NCBI RefSeq assembly: GCF_018967645.1
Contig: NZ_JAHLZF010000004.1
Span: 62,001 to 126,000, forward strand
From: Allobacillus halotolerans
GTDB lineage: Bacteria; Bacillota; Bacilli; Bacillales; Alkalibacillaceae
Direction: 5' to 3'
Length of the DNA stretch: 64,000 nt
A model generated the notes under the pieces. That model did no database searches, was not told the DNA's origin, and was given only the letters and a program-made list of their open reading frames with translations. Every line of letters starts with the position of its first letter. Positions within the stretch are counted from its first letter, which is position 1. Position numbers and translations under genes: made by a program. Shown piece by piece: positions 47,526 to 56,278 of this stretch.

Positions 47526-48584
47526 TTACTTCTGTAACTCATTCATGAATTGATGAAAAGTATCTAAGTCCATTTGTTGCTGTGCGTCTGATAAAGCAGT
47601 TGCTGGATCTGGATGGACCTCAGCCATCACGCCATCCGCCCCGATCGCAATAGCAGCTTTGGCGGCAGGCAATAATAAGTCTCTTCTGCCTGTCGAATGG
47701 GTGACATCAACGAAAACCGGTAAATGCGTCTCTTTCTTTAAGATAGGTACGGCTGTAATATCTAATGTGTTCCTTGTAGCTGTTTCATATGTTCGAATCC
47801 CTCGTTCACATAAAACGATTTGGTCATTTCCTTGAGAAATAATATACTCTGCAGCGTTCATAAATTCATTGATCGTCGCAGCCAACCCTCTTTTTAGAAA
47901 AATGGGCTTGTCTGACCGTCCTGCTTCTTTCAACAATTCGAAGTTTTGCATATTACGGGCACCGATTTGAATGACATCCAAATAGTCGGCTGCTTCCTCG
48001 ATATGATTTGGGTTGACAATTTCGCTGACGACCTTCAATCCATATCGATCGCCGACTTTCTTCAAGATTTTTAATCCATCAAATCCGAGGCCTTGGAAAT
48101 CATATGGTGAGGTGCGTGGTTTAAAGGCTCCACCACGTAAAATGGGAATATCTCTTTCTTTTAAAGCTTGCGCGACTTGATCGACCTGTTCTTCTGATTC
48201 AACAGAACAAGGACCTATGATGTATTGAAGATTTCCACCTCCAATTTCTACGTCCTCAACAGAGACAATCGTATCTTGAGGCTTTTGCTCTCTCGAAACA
48301 AGAAGTGTTTTTCGGTAATCATCTTCTTGTAATTCCTTAGCGGCTTTAAAAATCTCTTTAAATAAATGCTCAATAGTGGAACTTTCAAATGGACCTTCAT
48401 GGTGATCGACGATATGATTGAGCATCTCCCTCTCACGTACCGGATCAAATACTTTAATTCCTTGTGCTTTTTTGATTTCACCAATTTTCTTGACGAGCTC
48501 GCCACGCTTGTTGATCCATTTTAAAACTTCTATATTCACTTCATCGAGTTGTTCTCTTAATTCTTCCAAATTCGGTTCCTGCAT
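47526..48584 (-). CDS. aroA: Bifunctional chorismate mutase / DAHP synthase AroA
   Basis: First step of aromatic amino acid synthesis: condensation of PEP and erythrose-4-phosphate. The N-terminal 90 residues are an AroQ chorismate mutase domain ([20 protein letters not shown]), which serves as the feedback sensor; residues about 95-352 are DAHP synthase ([41 protein letters not shown]). Also called aroG. Located upstream of ccpA as in B. subtilis. Confidence 0.96.
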   Translation of the reverse strand: MQEPNLEELREQLDEVNIEVLKWINKRGELVKKIGEIKKAQGIKVFDPVREREMLNHIVDHHEGPFESSTIEHLFKEIFKAAKELQEDDYRKTLLVSREQKPQDTIVSVEDVEIGGGNLQYIIGPCSVESEEQVDQVAQALKERDIPILRGGAFKPRTSPYDFQGLGFDGLKILKKVGDRYGLKVVSEIVNPNHIEEAADYLDVIQIGARNMQNFELLKEAGRSDKPIFLKRGLAATINEFMNAAEYIISQGNDQIVLCERGIRTYETATRNTLDITAVPILKKETHLPVFVDVTHSTGRRDLLLPAAKAAIAIGADGVMAEVHPDPATALSDAQQQMDLDTFHQFMNELQK

Positions 48585-48721
48585 GGATAGCTGCCTCCAA
48601 ATGTTATTTATTGTATAGTCGTTTTATGACACATTAATTTAAGTTAAGTATACAATTATATCGAAATTTGGTGCAATAGACTAGTCTTACAGCACAGAAC
48701 ACAGGAGAAATTCGACTAAAT

Positions 48722-48886
48722 GTAAAATTATTCATTTTAGATATCGGCATTATTTTAAAACCCGAAACGGACTTTAACAAAGTCTTTCGAAACAGAAATT
48801 TAAATACTCAATGCGGACATGAAGAGTCATATATTGATCCGAAAACTCAAGTTTCTTTTGAAAAGCTACGAAATCTGCTAAAATAG
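48722..48886 (+). pseudogene. Open stretch without start codon, possible gene remnant
   Basis: A frame of 54 codons plus stop has no ATG, GTG or TTG at its head; the codon after an ATG in another frame is a stop. It reads as a credible protein segment (FILDIGIILKPETDFNKVF, then [19 protein letters not shown]) and a GGAG lies 22 bases upstream, so a small gene broken by a one- or two-base change is conceivable. No family recognised. It fills the 330-base gap between aroA and mntR. Confidence 0.2.
48876..48884 (+). promoter_or_regulatory. Extended -10 promoter of mntR
   Basis: TGCTAAAAT (TG-N-TAAAAT) 30 bases before the mntR start, with TTGAAA at 48858-48863. Confidence 0.45.
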
Positions 48887-48914
48887 GTATAAGAACGATT
48901 ATGGAGGTTGTTTC

Positions 48915-49337
48915 ATGGCGACACCTAGCATGGAAGATTATATCGAAACAATTTATCTACTGAAAGAACAAAAAGGCTATGCCAGAGTTTCAGATATCGC
49001 TGAACACTTAGACGTACTCCCTTCTTCCGTCACCAAAATGGTGAAAAAACTGGATGAAAGTAGTTATGTCGTCTATGAAAAATATAGAGGCCTGATTCTG
49101 ACGGAAAAAGGAAGAGAGTTTGGTGAAAAACTATTATACCGTCATAAACTGTTAGAAGACTTTTTACATATTATCGGCGCGGATGAAGACTCCATTTATG
49201 AAGAAGTTGAAGGAATTGAGCATCACCTGAAATGGGATACGATCGTCCGGATTGGGGATTTAGTCGAGTATTTTAAAGCCGATCCTGAACGGTTAAATGA
49301 TCTGAAGAAAATTAAAGAAAAAAATCAAAAACATTAA
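48915..49337 (+). CDS. mntR: Manganese-responsive transcriptional regulator MntR
   Basis: DtxR-family repressor of manganese uptake genes, 140 residues. Winged helix (about 1-70; [24 protein letters not shown]) and dimer domain. All manganese ligands known from B. subtilis MntR are in register: Asp8, Glu11, His77, Glu99, Glu102 and His103. TGGAGGTTG precedes the ATG. No Mn transporter gene is beside it, so it acts in trans. Confidence 0.95.
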   Translation: MATPSMEDYIETIYLLKEQKGYARVSDIAEHLDVLPSSVTKMVKKLDESSYVVYEKYRGLILTEKGREFGEKLLYRHKLLEDFLHIIGADEDSIYEEVEGIEHHLKWDTIVRIGDLVEYFKADPERLNDLKKIKEKNQKH

Positions 49338-49388
49338 AATAAACCTGCTCTACTTCGATCAATAGGATGTGGTAGGCAGGTTTATTTT
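49336..49388. terminator. Bidirectional terminator between mntR and ytxJ
   Basis: Arms AAAATAAACCTGC and GCAGGTTTATTTT, 13 bp perfect, with an internal imperfect stem. It ends both convergent genes. Confidence 0.85.
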
Positions 49389-49397
49389 ATGATTGAT

Positions 49398-49718
49398 TTA
49401 TTTTACAACCTCTTTCAACGTATCATATTTAATGTGCCAATGAGAGTTATGATAGTTGACTGCACCGTCTTTTACATAGAAAAACTGTGGCGACTCATGT
49501 TTAATTTCAAATTGATCGGCAACCTGATTGGATAAATCTCGGTTGTCCTGGATATGAATCATATATGCAGGAAGCGAACTATCGTCGAGAAATTTCTCGA
49601 ATTCCTCTTTTGCTTCTGCACTGATTGGGCATGTCAAGCTGTGTTTAAACAGTAAAAATGAGTCATTTGACAATGCTTCATTTAATTCTGCTTCAGATGT
49701 TAAAACTTTGTAAGACAT
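49398..49718 (-). CDS. ytxJ: Bacillithiol-system redox protein YtxJ
   Basis: Thioredoxin-fold monothiol protein of 106 residues; the motif HSLTCPISAEA near residue 30 has one reactive Cys where thioredoxins have CxxC. YtxJ (BrxC) proteins reduce bacillithiolated proteins. TAAGGAGGAATACGAA precedes the ATG. In B. subtilis it forms an operon ytxGHJ; here a hairpin lies between ytxH and ytxJ. Confidence 0.9.
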   Translation of the reverse strand: MSYKVLTSEAELNEALSNDSFLLFKHSLTCPISAEAKEEFEKFLDDSSLPAYMIHIQDNRDLSNQVADQFEIKHESPQFFYVKDGAVNYHNSHWHIKYDTLKEVVK

Positions 49719-49827
49719 CTTTCGTATTCCTCCTTATGAACTATACTACTCACTCATTTTACCAAACGGAAGAACGGAACTCTTCATTTATGCTTGGTGT
49801 TTAACACTACCTACTAAAAAGGTGGGA

Positions 49828-49857
49828 TTAAAAAACCACCCCAATAAAGGAGTGGTT
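49828..49857 (-). terminator. Terminator after ytxH
   Basis: AACCACTCC and GGGGTGGTT (one mismatch) followed by TTTTTAATCC on the minus strand. It would reduce read-through from ytxGH into ytxJ. Confidence 0.7.
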
Positions 49858-49867
49858 GATCATCCAT

Positions 49868-50293
49868 TTAGTTTTGTGAGTTTTTGAAATTCATATCCGC
49901 TTCTTGGCGTTCCATTTCATCTGCAGCTTCTTCGATCGCTTCAGCGACATCCTCAGCAATTTCTTGGCCTTGCTCTTTGTTTTCGCTACGTAAATATTCA
50001 ACGCGTTCTTGAATATCATCTTTTTTCTGCTTAATTTTTTCACCTAAGTTTTTACTGGATTCTTGAGCGCGCTCGTACAGTTCATTCCCTTTATCATAAG
50101 CCGTGTTCTTCCATTCAGAAGCACGTTCACGAACTTGATCAGCTCCAGTGTTGATATCTTGTCTTAAATCTTTACCGGCTTTAGGAGCGTATAGAAGGGC
50201 AACGGACGCACCGATGATTCCTCCAATTAATGTTCCAATAACAAAATCTTTACCGTTCATTCCACCGTTGTTGTTTTGATTTTCGTTTGACAT
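49868..50293 (-). CDS. ytxH: YtxH-family general stress protein
   Basis: 141 residues. A hydrophobic Gly-rich helix (about 15-37; DFVIGTLIGGIIGASVALLYAPKAG) followed by a long charged amphipathic, apolipoprotein-like helical region and an acidic end. Function unknown; in B. subtilis it belongs to the sigma-B regulon. GAGGAGGAATTATTT precedes the ATG. 27 bases downstream of ytxG. Confidence 0.9.
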   Translation of the reverse strand: MSNENQNNNGGMNGKDFVIGTLIGGIIGASVALLYAPKAGKDLRQDINTGADQVRERASEWKNTAYDKGNELYERAQESSKNLGEKIKQKKDDIQERVEYLRSENKEQGQEIAEDVAEAIEEAADEMERQEADMNFKNSQN

Positions 50294-50320
50294 AAATAAT
50301 TCCTCCTCGTTTTTTTCTAC

Positions 50321-50728
50321 TTATTTTTTCCCTTTGTAACTTTTCCAAAGGTGAATGGCAGCTTCTCCCCATTTCATTGCCTGTGAAGCTTGAGGTGCCT
50401 GTTCACCAGCTTGTTGTTGAACTTCTTTAGATAGCTGTTGCAAAGAATGATTGAACTCATTCACTGTATGTCCGATTCCTTTAATGCCATCGAACAAAAC
50501 AGTAGTCTTCGCTGTTTTTTCTGAAATATCATCTGCTAAATAATTCGTTTTCTGTAATAACAATGTTGTCTCTTCACTAATTCCTTGCATTTGTTTCTCG
50601 ACACCTTCAAGCGTTGTCGATACATTGTCCAGCGTTTTCGATACGGACATGAGTGTTTTCGCTAAGAAAATGACTAATACTAAAAATGCTACTGCTGCAA
50701 TTAATGCTGCAATATGTAGTAAGTTCAC
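50321..50728 (-). CDS. ytxG: DUF948 protein YtxG
   Basis: 135 residues with one N-terminal transmembrane helix (residues 4-26) and a coiled-coil-forming DUF948 region (VSKTLDNVSTTLEGVEKQMQ). The GTG at 50728 is chosen: AAGGTG lies eight bases upstream and the hydrophobic helix then starts at the N-terminus as in relatives; an ATG six codons earlier overlaps that ribosome site. First gene behind a sigma-B-like promoter. Confidence 0.87.
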   Translation of the reverse strand: MNLLHIAALIAAVAFLVLVIFLAKTLMSVSKTLDNVSTTLEGVEKQMQGISEETTLLLQKTNYLADDISEKTAKTTVLFDGIKGIGHTVNEFNHSLQQLSKEVQQQAGEQAPQASQAMKWGEAAIHLWKSYKGKK

Positions 50729-50764
50729 TACAAACACACCTTCCATTTTTATTCTATACTAACT

Positions 50765-50790
50765 ATACCCATTAGTATAGCGAATCAAAC
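50765..50790 (-). promoter_or_regulatory. Sigma-B promoter of ytxGH
   Basis: On the minus strand GTTTGA (50790-50785), 14 bases, GGGTAT (50770-50765): close to the sigma-B consensus GTTTAA-N13/14-GGGTAT. It is 37 bases before the ytxG start. Known sigma-B control of ytxGHJ in B. subtilis supports the call. Confidence 0.7.
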
Positions 50791-50867
50791 GCAAGATTTA
50801 CAAAGTTTTCACTTATTATGCTAAACTATAACTATTTCATATTCAAACATAACTAGGAGGAAAACAC

Positions 50868-51980
50868 ATGAAAGACCCACGAATCAGACAAATGGCAGAA
50901 TTACTCATCAACTATTCAGTCAAACTTCAACCAGGTGAAAAATTATTAATCGAAAATACCGGGATCCAACAAGCACTCGTTTCGGCGATTGTTGATGAGG
51001 CGTACAAAGCAGGTGGACAACCCTTTGTTAATTTAAAAGACCCAAAAGTACACCGCTCGTTGTTGCGCGGTGCAACGAAAGAACAACTTGAAGCATGGGA
51101 AAAATATGAGTCGACGGTAATGGAAGAGATGGACGCCTATATTGCCATCCGTTCCGGAGATAATATTAATGAACTCTCAGATGTTCCCTCAGAAAAAAAT
51201 AAATTATACGGTGAAACGGTCGGAAATGTACACCGAAACATTCGCGTTCCAAAAACAAAATGGTGTGTCCTTCGCTATCCAAATGAATCGATGGCACAAC
51301 TTGCCGAAATGAGCACAGAAGCATTCGAAGACTTCTATTTCAATGTCTGCACGCTTGATTATAGCAAGATGAGCAAAGCGATGGATGCGTTAGTTGAAAA
51401 AATGAACAACACGGACGAGGTGCACATCACTGGACCTGGAACGGACTTGACGTTTTCCATTAAAGACATACCTAAAATAAAATGTGCCGGGGAGATGAAC
51501 CTTCCTGATGGTGAAGTATACACAGCACCCATCAAAGATTCAGTGAATGGTACATTGACTTATAATACACCTTCACCGTATCAAGGATTTACATTCCAAA
51601 ATGTTTCTTTGACATTTAAAGACGGGAAAATTATTGAAGCGACTGCCAATGATTCCGAGCGAATTAATGAGATTTTTAACACCGATGAAGGTGCCCGTTA
51701 TATCGGCGAATTTGCGATCGGGATCAATCCATTTATCCAACATCCAATGGCAGATATTTTATTTGATGAAAAAATCGATGGAAGTTTCCACTTCACCCCG
51801 GGACAAGCTTACGATGATGCATATAACGGAAACGACTCAGCCATCCACTGGGATATGGTCAATATTCAGCGTGAAGACTATGGTGGCGGAGAAATGTATT
51901 TTGACGGTGAGCTCGTCAGAAAAAATGGTCGCTTTGTCATTCCAGAGTTAGAGGTATTAAATCCAGAAAACCTTAAATAA
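50868..51980 (+). CDS. M29 family aminopeptidase
   Basis: Thermophilic-aminopeptidase-type metallopeptidase of 370 residues, shorter than AmpS (about 410). Metal-site residues are in GEMNLPDGEVYTAP (Glu), RYIGEFAIGINPF (Glu), and SAIHWDMV (His, Asp), with Tyr and His in between (GSFHFTPGQAY). Acts on N-termini of peptides in the cytosol. AGGAGGAAAACAC precedes the ATG. Convergent with murC. Confidence 0.92.
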   Translation: MKDPRIRQMAELLINYSVKLQPGEKLLIENTGIQQALVSAIVDEAYKAGGQPFVNLKDPKVHRSLLRGATKEQLEAWEKYESTVMEEMDAYIAIRSGDNINELSDVPSEKNKLYGETVGNVHRNIRVPKTKWCVLRYPNESMAQLAEMSTEAFEDFYFNVCTLDYSKMSKAMDALVEKMNNTDEVHITGPGTDLTFSIKDIPKIKCAGEMNLPDGEVYTAPIKDSVNGTLTYNTPSPYQGFTFQNVSLTFKDGKIIEATANDSERINEIFNTDEGARYIGEFAIGINPFIQHPMADILFDEKIDGSFHFTPGQAYDDAYNGNDSAIHWDMVNIQREDYGGGEMYFDGELVRKNGRFVIPELEVLNPENLK

Positions 51981-52001
51981 ACATATTCATCCGAATAGAT
52001 A

Positions 52002-52048
52002 AAAAAGCTGTTGCCTTCTGACTCAGTCAGTGGACAACAGCTTTTTTT
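52002..52048. terminator. Bidirectional terminator between M29 peptidase and murC
   Basis: AAAAAGCTGTTG and CAACAGCTTTTT with an inner ACTCAGTCAGT loop; T runs on both sides. The murC stop codon overlaps the plus-strand T run. Confidence 0.85.
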
Positions 52049-53342
52049 AAGTTAGTTTTTTATACTTCTCTTCATATTTCTGAATATCACCTGCACCCAT
52101 AAACAGAAGTACACTGTTTGGATGTTGTTTCAATTTTTCAATGTCTTCTTCTGAAACAATTGTCGAGTTTTCAATCCGCTCTTGGAGATCTTCTATTCGA
52201 AGCGCTCCATCCGATTCACGTGCCGAACCAAAAATATCACAGAGATAGACATGATCAGCCAGTGATAAAGATTCTGCAAACTCTTCTAAAAATTGCTTTG
52301 TTCGCGTGAATGTGTGTGGTTGAAATACAGCGACGACCTCTTTATCCCGGTATTTTTTTCGAGCCGAGTCAATGGTTGCTTTAATTTCTGTCGGATGGTG
52401 TGCATAATCATCAATTAGAATTTGGTTGAAATTCCACTGTGTCTCTGTAAATCTTCTTTTGACACCGCCAAATTCCTTCATGCTCTTAATTTCTTCAGCA
52501 TTGAAATTCTCATAGTGACAAAGCGCAATGACACTGAGTGCATTCAATACAGCGTGTGTACCATACTGTGGCACAATAAAGGTTTCATAATAAGTATTTC
52601 TTACATAGACTTCAAACGAGGTGCCTTCATCCGTCTCTTGAACATTCTTCGCTTGAAAGTCGTTTTCTTCTGAAAGTCCGTAATATACGACAGGCACATT
52701 TGCGTAAATTTGTTTTAGATAATCGTCATCACCACAGGCGATGATTCCTTGCTTCACATTCAACGCCATCGATTGAAAAGCATCGAAAACATCTTCAATA
52801 TCTTTAAAATAATCTGGATGGTCAAAATCAATATTGGTCATAATTAAATAATCCGGCTCATATGCCAAGAAATGGCGCCGGTATTCACATGCTTCAAAAA
52901 CAAAATATTGACTGTCTTCATCACCATATCCCGTTCCATCACCGATCAAATAGGATGTAGGAATATTTTTGCCAAGTGTATGCGCAAGTAAACCGGTTGT
53001 CGACGTTTTGCCATGAACACCTGTGACACCGATACTTGTATAGTTTGTAAGCCATTCTCCTAAAAAATCATGGTAACGATAGAACGGCAACTTTAACTCT
53101 TTTGCTTTCGCAATTTCTTCATGATCATCGCCAAATGCATTACCTGCAATAATGATTTGATTTTTTTCAATATTATCTTCTGAAAAAGGAAGGATCGTAA
53201 TGTCCCTTTTTTCCAAAGCTTTTTGTGTAAAAATTTCTTGATCAATATCTGAACCTTGCACTTGTTTACCCGAGTCATGGAGGATTTGTGCGAGGGCACT
53301 CATACCTGTACCTTTAATCCCTATAAAATGGTATACCGACAT
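52047..53342 (-). CDS. murC: UDP-N-acetylmuramate--L-alanine ligase
   Basis: Adds L-alanine to UDP-MurNAc in peptidoglycan synthesis. 431 residues, with the Rossmann-like N-terminal domain ([13 protein letters not shown]), the ATP-binding [12 protein letters not shown] near 108, and Mur-ligase motifs in [10 protein letters not shown] and FQPHTFTR. Located next to ytxGHJ as in B. subtilis; the cell-division translocase gene that usually follows (ytpS/sftA) is absent. Confidence 0.96.
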   Translation of the reverse strand: MSVYHFIGIKGTGMSALAQILHDSGKQVQGSDIDQEIFTQKALEKRDITILPFSEDNIEKNQIIIAGNAFGDDHEEIAKAKELKLPFYRYHDFLGEWLTNYTSIGVTGVHGKTSTTGLLAHTLGKNIPTSYLIGDGTGYGDEDSQYFVFEACEYRRHFLAYEPDYLIMTNIDFDHPDYFKDIEDVFDAFQSMALNVKQGIIACGDDDYLKQIYANVPVVYYGLSEENDFQAKNVQETDEGTSFEVYVRNTYYETFIVPQYGTHAVLNALSVIALCHYENFNAEEIKSMKEFGGVKRRFTETQWNFNQILIDDYAHHPTEIKATIDSARKKYRDKEVVAVFQPHTFTRTKQFLEEFAESLSLADHVYLCDIFGSARESDGALRIEDLQERIENSTIVSEEDIEKLKQHPNSVLLFMGAGDIQKYEEKYKKLT

Positions 53343-53554
53343 TTAATCGAACCTCCGTTAAACTTCTGTTGTCATTATATGCTACTAACTCTCTTTTTGC
53401 TTTTTTCATTATAGCAGAAATTAAAACATTATCCACTAAAATATCCTTACAGTCATAACGTTTAATCTAATTCTTGGCGGGAAAAAATATAATATAGACA
53501 GAAAGAACCAGGAACAATTTACTCCTAAAAACGTTTATGTAGAGGAGGATTGAT

Positions 53555-53938
53555 ATGGAACACGGAAAAGCACTGGCAATTAAAGGCGTCATGACATTCG
53601 TGATCCTTTTATTGATTCTTGGACTCATGTTTGGCATGTCATTAGGTAATGTTTTACTCACTACGGTTGTACTCGGGATTATTTCCTATTTAGTTGGAGA
53701 TCTATTCATTTTGCCAAAAACAAATAATACGGTTGCTACCCTTAGTGATATCGGTTTAGCGTTTCTCGTCATTTGGCTTTTCAGCATGACTATCAGTAGT
53801 ATGGGTATCGGGACGCTAGCTGGCGGAGCAATTATCTCAGCCGTTGTTCTAGCCGTCGGTGAATACTTTTTCCACGATTATCTCCTCAGAAACTATATCG
53901 GTTTTAATCGTAAGTACACTTATTCACCAAATCACTAA
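53555..53938 (+). CDS. DUF2512 membrane protein (YndM family)
   Basis: 127 residues with four transmembrane helices (about 7-25, 29-47, 60-82, 86-106), ending in a short polar tail. The family is restricted to Bacillales; function unknown. GAGGAGGATTGAT precedes the ATG. It lies between murC and pncB where B. subtilis has other genes, and is convergent with pncB across a long inverted-repeat element. Confidence 0.85.
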   Translation: MEHGKALAIKGVMTFVILLLILGLMFGMSLGNVLLTTVVLGIISYLVGDLFILPKTNNTVATLSDIGLAFLVIWLFSMTISSMGIGTLAGGAIISAVVLAVGEYFFHDYLLRNYIGFNRKYTYSPNH

Positions 53939-53983
53939 AAAATCTCAGATAATCTTCTCATAGTTGAGAATAGATGAAAATAT

Positions 53984-54335
53984 GGGGCTGGGACAAAATC
54001 TTTTAAGTTGACTCAGATACGAACAATCTAATTTAGTGTGCCGGAAATATCCGCTTCGGAAATATACTCCGCTTTTACCCAAAGGGCATAAGGCGACATC
54101 TGCGGTAAACCGCAGTGTCTTCTATATCGCGGGCAGCTGTTGAGCCTCCTCGTGCTTCGCACTGCGGGGTCTCACCTAGGCTTTTGCTCCCGACGCCCAG
54201 GACGGGCTAGTGTCAACGTTGGCCACAGGACGTGGCCGTATTTAGTTGACCGCAGAAGTCTCCGTATATTTCCTACGCTAAGTTAGATTGTTATTCGTGT
54301 TTCTGAGTTTATAACTTTGATTTGTCCCAGCCTCA
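53984..54335. repeat. MITE-like inverted-repeat element
   Basis: About 350 bases bounded by GGGCTGGGACAAAATC (53985-54000) and GATTTGTCCCAGCCTC (54319-54334). The arms keep matching inward for about 75-80 bases: ACTCAGATACGAACAATCTAA on the left against the complement of TTAGATTGTTATTCGTGTTTCTGAGT on the right, then GGAAATATAC/GTATATTTCC. The centre contains the GC-rich segment GCGGGCAGCTGTTGAGCCTC and smaller stems such as CTGCGGTAAACCGCAG. No open frame of note. It sits between convergent genes and looks like a dispersed Bacillaceae intergenic repeat, non-autonomous. Confidence 0.8.
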
Positions 54336-54356
54336 CTATATCGTATAAATAGAAAT

Positions 54357-54393
54357 AGTGGGCAAGTTCATACGCCGATGATCTTACCCACTA
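54357..54393 (-). terminator. Hairpin after pncB
   Basis: AGTGGGCAAG and CTTACCCACT pair (one mismatch) about 18 bases past the pncB stop codon; the U-run is weak. Confidence 0.5.
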
Positions 54394-54410
54394 ATCTTAG
54401 TATGTTTATT

Positions 54411-55523
54411 TTATCCATTAACCGGATAATTTACTTTTTTCAATCGTGCATTCGGATGGTATTTTCGTCCTTGTTTTGCTTCATGTTTACCATCTAACAT
54501 GACATTATCACCTGTAAATCCAATATTAACTTTCAATAAGTTATTACCGACTCCATACATATCAACTGGAACTTCTGCTTCTTCAAATCGTTTAATTTTT
54601 TCTTTATTGAATCCACCACTCGCCATGATTTTCACATGATGGTATCCTTCATCATCCAACGCATTCCGTAAAGCAAAAATAAGTTCTTTATTTACGCCTC
54701 TTGGATCGAATGGACCCATTAAGTGCTGATTTCTAAAGAAATATTTATCGACCATGTTGCTTGAAGTATCCAGCCGGACACCCGCCAACTCATCACCGAA
54801 ATGACGTGCAACTTTTAAGGCATCCGTAATGACGTCATTATTATAATCTACTAAGGCGACGAGATCGTCATCAGGGTAAGTTTCGCGATAAGCTTCACAC
54901 GCACGAACCAAATCACCAGAAAACATTTGAATCAATGCGTGAGGCATTGTTCCCATACCTTCTTTGCCCCACCACTCGTTCATCGCGTGTGTTGCTTGGG
55001 CTGTAGATCCACCGATATACGCAGCATATCCATCACCAGGTTGCTGTGTGAAATGGTCATCACGATCTCCCATAAAGATGACGTCCTTTTTCTTGCCACT
55101 AGATTTCGCAGCACTGACAACCTCATATACGTTTGTTGCAACAGATGTTCTCCGGCCGAGCACCCCATCGATCAACCCTTCGAGATACCCAAAATCTTGG
55201 TATCTACCTTTGATTGTCAATACACTCTCATATGGTTCAATTTTATCGCCATCTTGCAAGGCGTGGATTTCTAAATCTTGCGGATTTTTAGCAAAGTTAT
55301 GGATTAAAGCAATGGCTTCATCCGTCCCACAAAGAACAGCATGTTTCTTTTGGAAGTATTGCATGACTACTTCGCTACCGTTCATATACTTTTCAGCGAT
55401 TTCTGTCGTTTTTAAGAAGTAAACAGCAGAAAACCAACCTTCTCCGATTCGTTCATCGAATTTAAATGTTTCATTGGTTAAGCGCGCAATTTTCCCTTGT
55501 TGCTTCAAACCGAATTCCTTCAT
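54411..55523 (-). CDS. pncB: Nicotinate phosphoribosyltransferase, short type
   Basis: Forms nicotinate mononucleotide from nicotinate and PRPP for NAD salvage. 370 residues, belonging to the shorter subgroup rather than the 490-residue B. subtilis PncB. Conserved parts: FKTTEIAEKYMNG-type N-terminus, RTSVATNVYEVVSAAKSS, PHALIQMFSGD, GVRLDTSSNM and IMASGGFNKEKI (phosphate loop). ATG 55523 follows AAGGAGTATACGG; a longer frame upstream has no ribosome site. Not present at this place in B. subtilis. Confidence 0.88.
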   Translation of the reverse strand: MKEFGLKQQGKIARLTNETFKFDERIGEGWFSAVYFLKTTEIAEKYMNGSEVVMQYFQKKHAVLCGTDEAIALIHNFAKNPQDLEIHALQDGDKIEPYESVLTIKGRYQDFGYLEGLIDGVLGRRTSVATNVYEVVSAAKSSGKKKDVIFMGDRDDHFTQQPGDGYAAYIGGSTAQATHAMNEWWGKEGMGTMPHALIQMFSGDLVRACEAYRETYPDDDLVALVDYNNDVITDALKVARHFGDELAGVRLDTSSNMVDKYFFRNQHLMGPFDPRGVNKELIFALRNALDDEGYHHVKIMASGGFNKEKIKRFEEAEVPVDMYGVGNNLLKVNIGFTGDNVMLDGKHEAKQGRKYHPNARLKKVNYPVNG

Positions 55524-55666
55524 CCGTATACTCCTTCTTTCCTTGATTGAGTCCATGAATACAATCATCATAACGATAAATAGCGTGCACTTCAACTTCG
55601 TTACTAAAGCTTAATGGAGATATTCGTGTATGACTTCCGTTTCTATAAAAATCGTTCCCTTATACT

Positions 55667-56272
55667 TTATTGGAAAAACGCCTCTCCGACAGTTCGCTCA
55701 TCGTCCAAGACAAGAATACCTTTCTCTTGGCTGGCGTTTGGTAAATTTAATTCTTTTGCAGAACAAATCATGCCATGAGAATCTACACCACGCAGCTGTG
55801 AAGGTACGATTTTCATCCCATTTGGCATAATGGCTCCTGGTAAAGCGACAACTACCTTCTGTCCTGCATCAACATTCGGTGCGCCACAAACGATTTGTTG
55901 TTGTTGATCTCCAACATTTACTTGGCACACATTTAGTTTCGATGCATCCGGGTGATCACTCATTTCCTCAACTTTACCAACAATAAATTTCGGCGTGCGA
56001 TCAACTTCATTTAAGTTATGGGTAAAACCTTCCGCTTCAATAACTTGTCCGATTTTTTCAATCAAATCGTCTGTTGGTAAAATCGGATGAGTTTCTGGAA
56101 TGTCGATATGCGTTGATGCCTGAAAAATATTGTAACCAACGACTTCGCCTGAGTCTTTTTCTTTAATTTCCGTGACGTCACCTGATGAAACAGACGTGAT
56201 TTCTGTATTTTTTTGATCTAATGTAACGATTAGGACGTCTCCAATTCCCTGTTGATTATAAATAATTTGCAT
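55667..56272 (-). CDS. ytpR: tRNA-binding domain protein YtpR
   Basis: 201 residues: an N-terminal DUF4479 region (1-85) and a C-terminal tRNA-binding OB fold like that of PheT and Trbp111 (about 93-200: VGKVEEMSDHPDASKLNVCQVNVG, IVCGAPNVDAGQ, SHGMICSAKEL). The partner RNA or protein is unknown. It starts six bases after ytpQ and shares its transcript. Confidence 0.93.
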   Translation of the reverse strand: MQIIYNQQGIGDVLIVTLDQKNTEITSVSSGDVTEIKEKDSGEVVGYNIFQASTHIDIPETHPILPTDDLIEKIGQVIEAEGFTHNLNEVDRTPKFIVGKVEEMSDHPDASKLNVCQVNVGDQQQQIVCGAPNVDAGQKVVVALPGAIMPNGMKIVPSQLRGVDSHGMICSAKELNLPNASQEKGILVLDDERTVGEAFFQ

Positions 56273-56278
56273 GTTGTT

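Noticed and set aside
54040-54260. RNA gene in the GC-rich core of the inverted repeat
   Set aside because: It matches no tRNA or known RNA fold that I can see; the core is shared with the decayed copy at 59.3 kb, so a repeat is the simpler explanation.
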